Of a stretch of DNA of 40,801 nt, positions 22,407 to 30,205 are shown in pieces; position 1 is the first letter of the stretch, and each line of letters starts with the position of its first letter. The notes beneath the pieces are model-generated. The model had not been told where the DNA came from. It did no database searches and worked only from the letters and a program-made list of their open reading frames with translations. The stretch lies in assembly GCA_902805805.1 (NCBI GenBank), contig CADCUE010000113.1, positions 1 through 40,801 of the forward strand, given 5' to 3'. Position numbers and translations under genes: made by a program. This DNA is from an uncultured Frankineae bacterium (GTDB lineage Bacteria > Actinomycetota > Actinomycetes > Mycobacteriales > SCTD01).

Positions 22407-23078
22407 TCAGGCGCTCGGCAGCTCGACGCGCGTGAGGTCCTGCCGGTCGTACGCCACCTGGCAGAAGCCGTGGTTGCAGTAGCCGCCGGGGTTCTTGTGC
22501 AGGTACTGCTGGTGGTAGGCCTCGGCGTAGTACCAGGGACCCGCCTCGTGGAACGGGCGGATCTCGGTCGTGATCTCGCCGTAGCCGGCGGCGGTCAGCG
22601 CGGCCTGGTAGCGCTCGCGCGAGGCGTGCACGGCGGCCAGCTGGGCGTCGGTCGTCGGGTAGACCGCCGTGCGGTACTGCGTCCCGCGGTCGTTGCCCTG
22701 ACCGTTGCGCTGCGTCGGGTCGTGGTTCTCCCAGAAGGCCTTGAGCAGCACCTCGACGTCCACGACGGACGGGTCGTAGACCACGAGCACGGCCTCGGTG
22801 TGCCCGGTGCGGCCGGTGCACGTCTGCTCGTAGGTCGGGTTCTCCGTGTAGCCGCCGGTGTAGCCGGCGGCGGTGGTGATCACGCCCGGGATCTGCCAGA
22901 AGATCCGCTCCGCGCCCCAGAAGCAGCCCATGCCGACGTACAGCACTTCGCAGCTCTCGGGGAACGGCGGCGTCATCGGCGTGCCGAGGACCTCGTGGCG
23001 GGCCGGGACGCGGACGGGGTCCGGGCGGCCGGGCAGGGCCTGCTCCGGGGAGAGGGTCTCGGGCTTGCTGCGCCACAT
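22407..23078 (-). CDS. msrA: Peptide-methionine (S)-S-oxide reductase
   Basis: MsrA, 223 residues, repairs the S-epimer of methionine sulfoxide in proteins and free methionine. The catalytic Cys52 lies in [12 protein letters not shown]. Two resolving cysteines, Cys201 and Cys206, sit in [13 protein letters not shown] near the C-terminus, matching the thioredoxin-recycled class that includes E. coli MsrA. The ATG at 23078 has GGAG eight bases upstream. A link to the SigR oxidative-stress regulon is plausible since SigR controls such genes in relatives, but I see no SigR promoter directly upstream. Confidence 0.96.
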   Translation of the reverse strand: MWRSKPETLSPEQALPGRPDPVRVPARHEVLGTPMTPPFPESCEVLYVGMGCFWGAERIFWQIPGVITTAAGYTGGYTENPTYEQTCTGRTGHTEAVLVVYDPSVVDVEVLLKAFWENHDPTQRNGQGNDRGTQYRTAVYPTTDAQLAAVHASRERYQAALTAAGYGEITTEIRPFHEAGPWYYAEAYHQQYLHKNPGGYCNHGFCQVAYDRQDLTRVELPSA

Positions 23079-23129
23079 GGGGGTGCTCCAGGGTCCGGGG
23101 TCAACGGCGACGGGCTGCCCGGTGCAACG

Positions 23130-24617
23130 TCACGCCCCCTGCTCGCCGTTCCAGCGGGCCAGCTTGCCGCCGCGGGCGACGGCCCGCAAGCGCGCCTCCG
23201 CCTCCTCGCGCACGGCGCTGGTGGTGACGACGAGGACCTGGTCGCCGTGCACGAAGTGCGTGTACGCGCCCGGGACCAGGCTGCGCCCGTCCCGGACGAT
23301 GAGCGTCACGTGGGCGCCCGGCGGCAGGCGCAGCTCCTCGACGTACACGCCGTGCAGGCGCGAGCCGGGTCCGACCCGGACCTGGAGCAGGTCGGCCCGC
23401 AGCTGCTCGAGCGGCGCCACCTCGACCTCCACGTCGACGGCGTGCCCGGCCTCGACCACCCCCAGGCGGCGCCCGACCCACGGCAGCGTCGGCGCCTGCA
23501 CCAGCGTGTAGACGACCACGAGGACGAACACCACGTCGACGACGCGGGTGGCGTTGGGCAGCCCCTGGGTGACGGGGATGGTGGCGATGACGATGGGCAC
23601 GGCGCCGCGCAGACCGGCCCAGCTCAGGAAGGCCTGCTCCCGCCAGGGCATGCGGAACGGCAGCGCCGACACCACGACGGCCAGCGGCCGGGCCACCAGC
23701 GTGGCGGCGGCCCCGATGAGCAGCGCCTCGGGCAGCGCGGGCAGCAGCCGGACCGGCGAGGCGAGCAGCCCGAGCAGCACGAACAGCCCGGCCTCGGCCA
23801 GCAGCGCCGTCGAGCTCGCGAAGCCGAGCACCGCCCGCCGGTGCGGCAGCGTGGAGTTCCCGAGGACCAGCGCGGCGAGGTAGACGCCGAGGAAGCCGCT
23901 GACGTGCAGCTCCTGCCCGGCCGCGAACGCGAGCAGGCACAGCGCGACGGTGGCCAGCGGGTAGAGGCCCGCCGAGGGCAGCGCGGCCCGCCCGAGCAGC
24001 TCGCGCCCCAGCCGGCCGAGCACCAGCCCGATGACCGCGCCCCCGAGCAGCTCGAAGCCGACGATGCCCAGCCCCTCGACGACCGTGGTCGTCGCCCAGG
24101 CGTCGGAGGACGCGAGCACGACCAGCACGACCACGGGGGCGTCGTTGAGGCCGGACTCGGCCTCCAGCGCCGAGCGCAGCCGGGCGCGCAGGGGCAGCTT
24201 GCGCAGCACGGAGAACACCGCGGCGGCGTCGGTGGAGGCCACGATGCTGCCCAGGATGACCGCGTTGCGGGCGTCGACCCCGAGCACGAGGTGGGCCAGG
24301 CCGGCGACCACCGCGACGCTGACCGCCACGCCCACCGTCGCCAGCACGACGGCGAACGGCAGCGCCGGCCGCACCACCGACCACCGCGTGGTGAGCCCGC
24401 CCTCGGCCAGGATCAGCGCGAGCGCGAGCAGCCCCAGCTCGGCGGTGATCTCGTAGTCGGAGAACTGGATGCCCAGCCCGGCCTCGCCGACCAGCAGACC
24501 CACACCGAGGTAGATGAGCAGGGACGGCAGGCCGGTGCGGTCCGCGAGCCGGACCGAGACGACCGCGACGAGCAGGAGCGCCGAGCTCGCCAGCAGGATC
24601 GTGTTGAAGCTGTCCAT
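23130..24617 (-). CDS. CPA1-family K+(Na+)/H+ antiporter with TrkA-C domain
   Basis: A 495-residue antiporter with about 12-13 transmembrane helices followed by a soluble C-terminal domain from about residue 395. The ion-binding Asn-Asp pair typical of the family is in ESGLNDAPVVVLVV; VASTDAAAVFSVL also fits. The tail (VYVEELRLPPGAHVTLIVRDGRSLVP ... GDQVLVVTT) is a TrkA-C/RCK-C regulatory domain, as in NhaP2/CvrA proteins. It exchanges K+ or Na+ for protons across the membrane. The start at 24617 is an ATG without an obvious ribosome-binding site. It lies between msrA and secDF on the same strand. Confidence 0.92.
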   Translation of the reverse strand: MDSFNTILLASSALLLVAVVSVRLADRTGLPSLLIYLGVGLLVGEAGLGIQFSDYEITAELGLLALALILAEGGLTTRWSVVRPALPFAVVLATVGVAVSVAVVAGLAHLVLGVDARNAVILGSIVASTDAAAVFSVLRKLPLRARLRSALEAESGLNDAPVVVLVVLASSDAWATTTVVEGLGIVGFELLGGAVIGLVLGRLGRELLGRAALPSAGLYPLATVALCLLAFAAGQELHVSGFLGVYLAALVLGNSTLPHRRAVLGFASSTALLAEAGLFVLLGLLASPVRLLPALPEALLIGAAATLVARPLAVVVSALPFRMPWREQAFLSWAGLRGAVPIVIATIPVTQGLPNATRVVDVVFVLVVVYTLVQAPTLPWVGRRLGVVEAGHAVDVEVEVAPLEQLRADLLQVRVGPGSRLHGVYVEELRLPPGAHVTLIVRDGRSLVPGAYTHFVHGDQVLVVTTSAVREEAEARLRAVARGGKLARWNGEQGA

Positions 24618-24663
24618 GCCAGCCCGCCCCCCTGCTCGTCGTGGCTCTCGGCTCGCGTGCGGA

Positions 24664-27270
24664 CTAGGCCGGTGCGCTGCCCTCCCGTGAGACCCGTGCC
24701 GGGCGCGGCGCCGGCGGGCGCTTGCGCGAGGCCGGGCGCCGCGCCGCGGCGCTGCCCGTCCTGCGCTTGGGCATGGGCGGCGGCGCGGAGTTGCGCTGCT
24801 CGAACAGCAGCACCAGCGGCGAGGCGACGAAGGCCGACGAGTAGGTGCCGACGAACAGACCGATGAGCAGCGCGAGGGCGAAGTCGGTCAGCGACCGCCC
24901 GCCGAGCACGGTCAGGGCGCCGAGGATGAAGAACGCCCCCAGACCGGTGTTGATGGTGCGCGGCGCGGTCGCGATGATCGCGGAGTTGACCACCTGCGGG
25001 AGCGGCCGGCTGCGGGCGTTGGCCCACGTCTCGCGGATGCGGTCCATCGTCACGACGGAGTCGTTCACGGACACACCGATGATGGTCAGCGCCGCGGCGA
25101 GGAACACCCCGTCGATCGGCTTGCCGAGCCAGGCGAAGATCCCGACGACGATGACGACGTCGTGCAGCATCGCGAGCACGGTGCCGGCGGCGAAGGTCCA
25201 CCGGAAGCGGACCGCGAGATAGGCCAGCTGCGCGACCAGGGCGATGACGAGCGCGATGATCGCCTTGTTGCGCAGCTCGGTGCCCAGCGTCGGGCCGATG
25301 AGCTCGTTGCTGTTGACGGTCACCTCGCCGCCCTCCTCGGCCAGCGCGGTGCGGATCTCCTGCACCTCGGTCTCCGAGATGTCCCTGGTCCGGACGGAGA
25401 TGTCGTCCCCGTCGGTCTGCTGCACCACGGCGGTCGGGAAGCCGGCCTCCTCCACGGCGGAGCGGGCGTCCGAGACCGAGACGTCCTGGCTGGTGGCGAA
25501 CTCGACGACCCGGCCGCCGGTGAACTCGACACCGAAGTTGAAGCCCCGCACCAGCATCCCGGCCACGGCCAGCACCAGGATGGCCGCCGTGATCAGGAGG
25601 TACTGCCTGCGGTGCTGCATGAGGTCGGGCTGGCGCCTCTCCAGCCAGTTGCGGAACCGGCCGAGCGAGGCCAGGCCGGTCAGCCCGGGCCGACGGCCGA
25701 GCAGGCCGCGCTGGAGGCCGAACTCCGTCAGCACCCGGGTGACGAGCAGCGCCGACACCACCGACGCCAGCACACCGATGACGAGGGTGACACCGAAGCC
25801 GCGCACCGGTCCGGACGCCAGGCCGAACAGCAGCCCCGCGGCGAGCAGCGTCGTGATGTTGGAGTCGGCGATGGCGCTGAACGCCTTGGCGAAGCCGTTG
25901 TCCAGCGCCGGGATCAGCCGCTTGCTGCGCGAGGCGGCGTACTCCTCGCGCGCCCGCTCGAACACGAGGACGTTCGCGTCGATCGCCAGTCCGGCGGACA
26001 GCAGCAGACCGCCGAGGCCCGGCAGGGTCAGGGTGGCGCCGAGCGCCACGAGGGCGCCGTAGGAGATCAGGCCGTACGACGCGAGCGCGACCGCGGCGAG
26101 CAGGCCGACGAAGCGGTAGACGATGACGAGGAACACCGCGGTCAGGCTCAGGCCGATGATGCCGGCCTGGACGCTGGCGTCGATGGCGTCCTGACCGAGC
26201 GTCGGACCCACCGTGCTGGAGGCCAGCACGGTGACCGGCACGGGCAGGGCGCCGCCCTTGATGAGCACCGCGAGCTGGTCGGCCTCCTCCTGGCTGAAGT
26301 CGCCGGTGATGCGCGTGGAGCCGCCCTGGATGCCGACGTTGCACTGCACGGTCGTCTCGACCTGCGGCGAGCTGATGACCTGGCCGTCGAGCACGATGGC
26401 GACGCGGCGCTTGATGTCGTTCGGCGGGTTGCAGGCGGCCGCGCCGGTGAGCGTCTCCCACGTGCGGCCGCCGTCGCCCTGGAACTCGATGTTGACGTAG
26501 CGCTGGGTGCCGGTCTGGGTGTCGATGGCGGCCGAGGCGTCTCCGACGCCCTCGCCGGTGAGCGCGGCCGGACCGATCGAGATCGGCACGCCGCTGTCGT
26601 CGGTGACGGTCTGCGGCTGAGTCGCGTCGAACTCCGCCTCGCCGTCCTCGCCCTCGCCGCCGGTGGAGGCGCCCGGCGACGCGCTGGGTGACGGAGCCGC
26701 GGACGGCTCGGCGGACGGGGCGGCGGGCGGTGTCGCGCCCTGGGCGAGGGGCTGCTCGGGCAGCTCGGGGACGGCCCGGCCCTGCGAGGGCGCGGGACTG
26801 GGCGCGGCGGCGGACGGCGCCGGGGTGGCGCTGGCCGGCGGGGCGGCGGTCGGCACCGCGGTGATCAGCGGCGCCGGCTCGGCGGACGGCTGCGGACCGA
26901 CGACCTGGCTGGGGTCGCCGGGGCCGAGCACCGGGTGGAAGGTGAGCTGGGCGGTCTGCCCGACCGCCTCGGCGGCCGCGGCGGAGTCCTGCACCCCGGG
27001 GAGCTCGACGATGATCCGGTTCTCGCCGGACCGCGCGAGCGTGGGCTCGGACACGCCGAGGGCGTCGACGCGGCGGCGCAGGACCTCCACGGCCCGGTCG
27101 GTGGCCTCCGCGTCGGCCTTCGTGGTCGGGGAGTCCTCGGTCTGCAGGGTGATGGACGTGCCGCCGCGCAGGTCGAGCCCGAGCCGGGGTTCCTTGGTGA
27201 ACGAGAAGTAGGCCGACAGGCCCAGGATGAGCAGCGCCAGCAGAGCGCGCAGAACGGGTGGACGGGTCAT
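24664..27270 (-). CDS. secDF: Fused SecDF protein-export subunit
   Basis: A single 868-residue frame holding SecD then SecF. SecD has an N-terminal helix, LGLDLRGGTSITL (about 30-42) and the fourth-helix signature IDANVLVFERAREE. SecF starts at about residue 551 with FGVEFTGG and VNDSVVTMDRIRE. SecDF uses the proton gradient to pull exported chains out of SecYEG. Between residues about 115 and 212 there is a Pro/Ala/Ser-rich, probably disordered insert inside the first periplasmic domain. In actinobacteria secD and secF are usually separate genes near ruvC and relA, so this fused gene may be a second copy. The ATG at 27270 begins with a conventional signal-anchor. Confidence 0.94.
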   Translation of the reverse strand: MTRPPVLRALLALLILGLSAYFSFTKEPRLGLDLRGGTSITLQTEDSPTTKADAEATDRAVEVLRRRVDALGVSEPTLARSGENRIIVELPGVQDSAAAAEAVGQTAQLTFHPVLGPGDPSQVVGPQPSAEPAPLITAVPTAAPPASATPAPSAAAPSPAPSQGRAVPELPEQPLAQGATPPAAPSAEPSAAPSPSASPGASTGGEGEDGEAEFDATQPQTVTDDSGVPISIGPAALTGEGVGDASAAIDTQTGTQRYVNIEFQGDGGRTWETLTGAAACNPPNDIKRRVAIVLDGQVISSPQVETTVQCNVGIQGGSTRITGDFSQEEADQLAVLIKGGALPVPVTVLASSTVGPTLGQDAIDASVQAGIIGLSLTAVFLVIVYRFVGLLAAVALASYGLISYGALVALGATLTLPGLGGLLLSAGLAIDANVLVFERAREEYAASRSKRLIPALDNGFAKAFSAIADSNITTLLAAGLLFGLASGPVRGFGVTLVIGVLASVVSALLVTRVLTEFGLQRGLLGRRPGLTGLASLGRFRNWLERRQPDLMQHRRQYLLITAAILVLAVAGMLVRGFNFGVEFTGGRVVEFATSQDVSVSDARSAVEEAGFPTAVVQQTDGDDISVRTRDISETEVQEIRTALAEEGGEVTVNSNELIGPTLGTELRNKAIIALVIALVAQLAYLAVRFRWTFAAGTVLAMLHDVVIVVGIFAWLGKPIDGVFLAAALTIIGVSVNDSVVTMDRIRETWANARSRPLPQVVNSAIIATAPRTINTGLGAFFILGALTVLGGRSLTDFALALLIGLFVGTYSSAFVASPLVLLFEQRNSAPPPMPKRRTGSAAARRPASRKRPPAPRPARVSREGSAPA

Positions 27271-27334
27271 CGGGGGTGCTCCAGGATCGAGGTGCGGTCA
27301 CCGGCGCAGGACCGGGCCGCGGGGGCAGGGACGC

Positions 27335-27724
27335 TCAGGTGCCTGCCGGTCGAGGGGGAGCACGGCTGCCGGGACGTCCGGCCTGCTCGGCCGCTCGCAG
27401 CGCCGTCGGCGGCCGCGTCCGGGGCGCGGTGACCGCGCGCGGCCCGAGCAGGGGCGCCGCGCCGGAGAGCAGCCCGTCACCGGAGCCGGTCGGCGAGGGC
27501 AGGCCGACGAGCCCGAGCGCGCGCACGGCCACCGTCGTGGCCGGGGCCTTGCCGGAGGTGCTGGCCGGCGCGGAGGTGCTGACCGGGGACGGCGCACCGA
27601 CGGCCGACCGGGGCAGGACCTCCAGGACCCCGCAGGCCAGCAGGACCATCGCCGCGAGGGCGGCCAGCGTCGCGCGCAGCGAGCGCACGCGAGGGAGCGG
27701 TGCCTCCGCCGGGATCCGCGCCAC
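27335..27724 (-). CDS. Small membrane-anchored or lipoprotein, unknown
   Basis: A 129-residue protein starting at GTG 27724. A basic N-terminus (PRVRSLR) is followed by a hydrophobic segment ATLAALAAMVLLACGVLEVL (about 18-37). The rest is Pro/Ser/Thr/Ala-rich and likely extended. LLAC could be a lipobox, making it a lipoprotein, but the segment may instead be a plain membrane anchor. I do not recognise the family. TACCCT ends six bases upstream of the start, the leaderless pattern seen in its neighbours, which supports this frame as a real gene. It ends 64 nt before secDF on the same strand. Confidence 0.6.
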   Translation of the reverse strand: MARIPAEAPLPRVRSLRATLAALAAMVLLACGVLEVLPRSAVGAPSPVSTSAPASTSGKAPATTVAVRALGLVGLPSPTGSGDGLLSGAAPLLGPRAVTAPRTRPPTALRAAEQAGRPGSRAPPRPAGT

Positions 27725-27730
27725 GGGGGA

Positions 27731-27736
27731 AGGGTA
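27731..27736 (-). promoter_or_regulatory. -10 box of small membrane protein gene
   Basis: TACCCT on the reverse strand, six bases before GTG 27724. Confidence 0.5.
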
Positions 27737-27743
27737 GCCGGGG

Positions 27744-27756
27744 TGACGGTCCGTCA
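27744..27756. promoter_or_regulatory. 13-bp palindrome over the -35 area
   Basis: TGACGG-T-CCGTCA is a perfect palindrome with a one-base centre. It lies 7-20 bases upstream of the TACCCT box, where a repressor would block polymerase. It also sits just after the prfC stop, so it could be part of that gene's 3' end instead. Confidence 0.35.
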
Positions 27757-27777
27757 GCCGCTGGGCACGCGCAGTCG

Positions 27778-29382
27778 TCAGCTGCTCGCCGCGACGAGCG
27801 GCGCGAGATGGACCTCGGGGTGGTCGCGCAGGACGCGCTGCAGCCGCCAGTTGCCGGCGAACAGCGCGAGCAGCGCGCCGTCGCTGGTGCGCTCGAGCAC
27901 CTCCACCCCGCTCTCCCGGTCCAGGACCTTGGCCCAGTCCCGGTCGGTCAGCCGGGCCATCGTGTAGTCGAGCCGGTCCAGTCGCACGGGCGCCGAGAAC
28001 TCGCCTGCCATCCGGTGCTCGGCGACCTCGAACTGCATCGGTCCCACGGCGGCCAGCACCGGAGCCTGGTCGCCGCGCAGGTCCGACCGCAGGACCTGGA
28101 CGGTGCCCTCCTGCTCCAGCTGCTCGATCCCCCGGCGGAACTGCTTGTAGCGGCCCGAGTCGACGGCTCGGCAGACGACGAAGTGCTCGGGGGCGAAGCT
28201 CGGGATCGGCGGGAAGACGACCGGCTCGTCGACGTACAGGCTGTCGCCGACGCGCAGCGCCGAGGCGTTGACCAGGCCGACGACGTCACCGGGATAGGCC
28301 AGGTCCACGGTCTCGCGGTCGCGGCCGAAGACCTGCTGGGCGTACTTGGTGGCGAAGGGCTTGCCGGTCGCGGCGTGCGTCACGACCGTGCCGCGCTCGA
28401 ACACCCCGGAGCACACGCGGACGTACGCCAGGCGGTCGCGGTGCGCGGTGTCCATGCCGGCCTGGATCTTGAACACGAAAGCGCTGAAGGGCTGGTCCAG
28501 CCGCCTCGGCTCCCCCTTCACGTCGGGGCGGGCCGCCGGCGACGGCGCCAGCTCCAGCAGGGTGTCGAGCAGCTGGCGGACGCCGAAGTTGAGCACCGCC
28601 GAGCCGAACAGCACCGGGGTCGTGACACCGGCCAGGAAGCTGGCCTGGTCGTGCACCTGCTCCATCGCGTCGAGCAGCTCGCACTCCTCCACGGCGGTGC
28701 GCCAGGCGTCGCCCTCCTGCTCGGCGGCGACGGCGGCGGGGACGCGCTCCTCCGGGGCGATGGTCGCGCCGCCGGCGGTCCGCGTGAAGCGGATGAAGTC
28801 GCCGCTCGAGCGCTCGACGACGCCGCGGAAGTCCCCGGCGATGCCGACCGGCCAGGTCAGCGGGGTGGGCTCCAGCCCGGTCCGCTCGCGGATCTCGTCC
28901 ATCAGCTCGAGCGCCTCGAGACCGGGACGGTCCCACTTGTTGACCACGGTGAGGACCGGGATGCCACGGTGCCGGCACACGTCGAACAGCTTCATGGTCT
29001 GCGGCTCGAGGCCCTTGGCGGCGTCGAGGAGCATGACGGCGGAGTCGACCGCGGCCAGCACCCGGTAGGTGTCCTCCGAGAAGTCGGCGTGACCGGGGGT
29101 GTCCAGCAGGTTGACCACGGCGTCGGAGTAGCCGAACTGCAGCGCCGCCGAGCTGATCGAGATGCCGCGGGCCTTCTCCATGTCCATCCAGTCGGACACG
29201 GTGCTCCTGCGCCCGGCCTTGCCGTGGATGGCGCCCGCCTCCTGGATCACGCGGGCGTGCAGCGCCAGCGCCTCGGTGAGGGTGGACTTGCCGGCGTCCG
29301 GGTGGCTGATGACCGCGAACGTCCGCCGCCGCACCGCCTCGGCGGTCGCGGGATCGTCCGCGGAGGTCAGGACGGCGGTCAT
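27778..29382 (-). CDS. prfC: Peptide chain release factor 3
   Basis: RF3, a 534-residue translational GTPase that recycles RF1/RF2 after peptide release. G motifs are VISHPDAGKST (G1, about 24-34), the switch I/G2 region KARGISISSAAL, DTPGHADFSEDTY (G3) and VNKWDR (G4). The C-terminal part with GPMQFEVAEHRM is typical of RF3. The length matches E. coli RF3 (529). The ATG at 29382 has no ribosome-binding site; TAGAGT ends six bases upstream on the reverse strand. The gene is alone in its transcription unit as far as I can see. Confidence 0.96.
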   Translation of the reverse strand: MTAVLTSADDPATAEAVRRRTFAVISHPDAGKSTLTEALALHARVIQEAGAIHGKAGRRSTVSDWMDMEKARGISISSAALQFGYSDAVVNLLDTPGHADFSEDTYRVLAAVDSAVMLLDAAKGLEPQTMKLFDVCRHRGIPVLTVVNKWDRPGLEALELMDEIRERTGLEPTPLTWPVGIAGDFRGVVERSSGDFIRFTRTAGGATIAPEERVPAAVAAEQEGDAWRTAVEECELLDAMEQVHDQASFLAGVTTPVLFGSAVLNFGVRQLLDTLLELAPSPAARPDVKGEPRRLDQPFSAFVFKIQAGMDTAHRDRLAYVRVCSGVFERGTVVTHAATGKPFATKYAQQVFGRDRETVDLAYPGDVVGLVNASALRVGDSLYVDEPVVFPPIPSFAPEHFVVCRAVDSGRYKQFRRGIEQLEQEGTVQVLRSDLRGDQAPVLAAVGPMQFEVAEHRMAGEFSAPVRLDRLDYTMARLTDRDWAKVLDRESGVEVLERTSDGALLALFAGNWRLQRVLRDHPEVHLAPLVAASS

Positions 29383-29388
29383 GCCCTC

Positions 29389-29394
29389 ACTCTA
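29389..29394 (-). promoter_or_regulatory. -10 box of leaderless prfC promoter
   Basis: TAGAGT on the reverse strand, six bases before the prfC ATG. Its first three bases are also the TAG stop codon of the small gene upstream (29392-29697). Confidence 0.55.
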
Positions 29395-29697
29395 GGAGCG
29401 GGTGTCGACCTCGCCGTCCGGAGCGCCGGGGGCCGCCAGCGCGGTCCAGGCCCCGGGCGAGCTGACGGAGGCGTCGCTGCCCGGCGACTTCTCCCCCGCG
29501 GAGATGCCGTCCTCCGGGCTCGCGCCCTGGGCCGTCCGGACCCCGGGGCCGGCGCTGCTGTCGCGGTGGCCGGGTGCGGGCACCGGCTGCACGCCCGTCG
29601 CTCCCGCCTGTCCCGGGCCCTGTGCCGGGGTGACCGGGTTGGCCTCGGCGTCGCTGCCGGCCTGCGGCACGGTCGTGTTCGTGCGGTCCTCGGGCAC
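29392..29697 (-). CDS. Small disordered protein, unknown
   Basis: A 101-residue protein rich in Pro, Gly, Ala, Ser and Asp with no hydrophobic core, hence probably intrinsically disordered and cytoplasmic. It starts VPEDRTNTTVPQAGSDAEAN and contains repeats of the GxxSPxDG/SxGD kind. I do not recognise it. The GTG at 29697 has a very good ribosome-binding site, GAGGAGG, about six bases upstream, the main reason to accept it as a gene. Its stop codon overlaps the prfC -10 box. It diverges from the thioesterase gene. Confidence 0.6.
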   Translation of the reverse strand: MPEDRTNTTVPQAGSDAEANPVTPAQGPGQAGATGVQPVPAPGHRDSSAGPGVRTAQGASPEDGISAGEKSPGSDASVSSPGAWTALAAPGAPDGEVDTRS

Positions 29698-29757
29698 GGC
29701 AGCCTCCTCGTGAGCGGTGCTGCCAGCCCTGCCCCGGCCCGCCCCCGGCGACACGCC

Positions 29758-29763
29758 TAGGGT
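29758..29763 (+). promoter_or_regulatory. -10 box of thioesterase gene
   Basis: TAGGGT ends seven bases before the ATG at 29771; no ribosome-binding site is present. Confidence 0.55.
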
Positions 29764-29770
29764 GCGGCCC

Positions 29771-30205
29771 ATGACCGACCTCACCGACCTGACCGGCGTG
29801 CCCGCCCTGCCCGGCTTCGACGCGCTGATGGGCCTCGAGCTGACGTCGGTCACCGGCGACGAGGTGCGCGGCTCGCTGCGGGTGACGGCCGACCTGCTCC
29901 AGCCGTACGGGCTGCTGCACGGCGGAGTGCTGTGCTCGGTCGTCGAGACGCTGGGCAGCATCGGCGGGGCCACGTGGTTCGCCGGCCGGGGCCGCGTCGT
30001 CGGCACGAGCAACTCCACCGACCTGCTGCGCTCGGCGCGTGAGGGAGCCGTGCTGCAGGCGGTCGCCACGCCCGTGCACCGCGGCCGCACGCAGCAGCTG
30101 TGGACCGTCGAGGTGCGCGACGAGGCCGACCGCCTGCTGGCCAGAGGGACCCTGCGCCTGGCCAACCTCGAGGATCAGCCCGGCAGCGAGCCCGCCGGGA
30201 CCTGA
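29771..30205 (+). CDS. Hotdog-fold thioesterase, PaaI family
   Basis: A 144-residue single hotdog domain of the PaaI/YbgC-like acyl-CoA thioesterase type. The active-site region is LLQPYGLLHGGVLCSVVETLGSIGG, where HGG and the Glu in VETLGS are the family hallmarks. The sheet continues with VVGTSNSTDLLRSAREGAVLQAVATPVHRGRTQQLWTVEV. It would hydrolyse an aryl- or acyl-CoA thioester in the cytoplasm. The substrate is not evident. It is leaderless and overlaps the MFS transporter gene tail to tail by 31 nt. Confidence 0.9.
   Translation: MTDLTDLTGVPALPGFDALMGLELTSVTGDEVRGSLRVTADLLQPYGLLHGGVLCSVVETLGSIGGATWFAGRGRVVGTSNSTDLLRSAREGAVLQAVATPVHRGRTQQLWTVEVRDEADRLLARGTLRLANLEDQPGSEPAGT

Noticed and set aside
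22068..26691. Very long + strand frames (932 and 509 codons) opposite msrA, the antiporter and secDF
   Set aside because: Composition is dominated by Arg, Gly, Gln, Asp and His with no motif, and the opposite strand holds well-conserved proteins.
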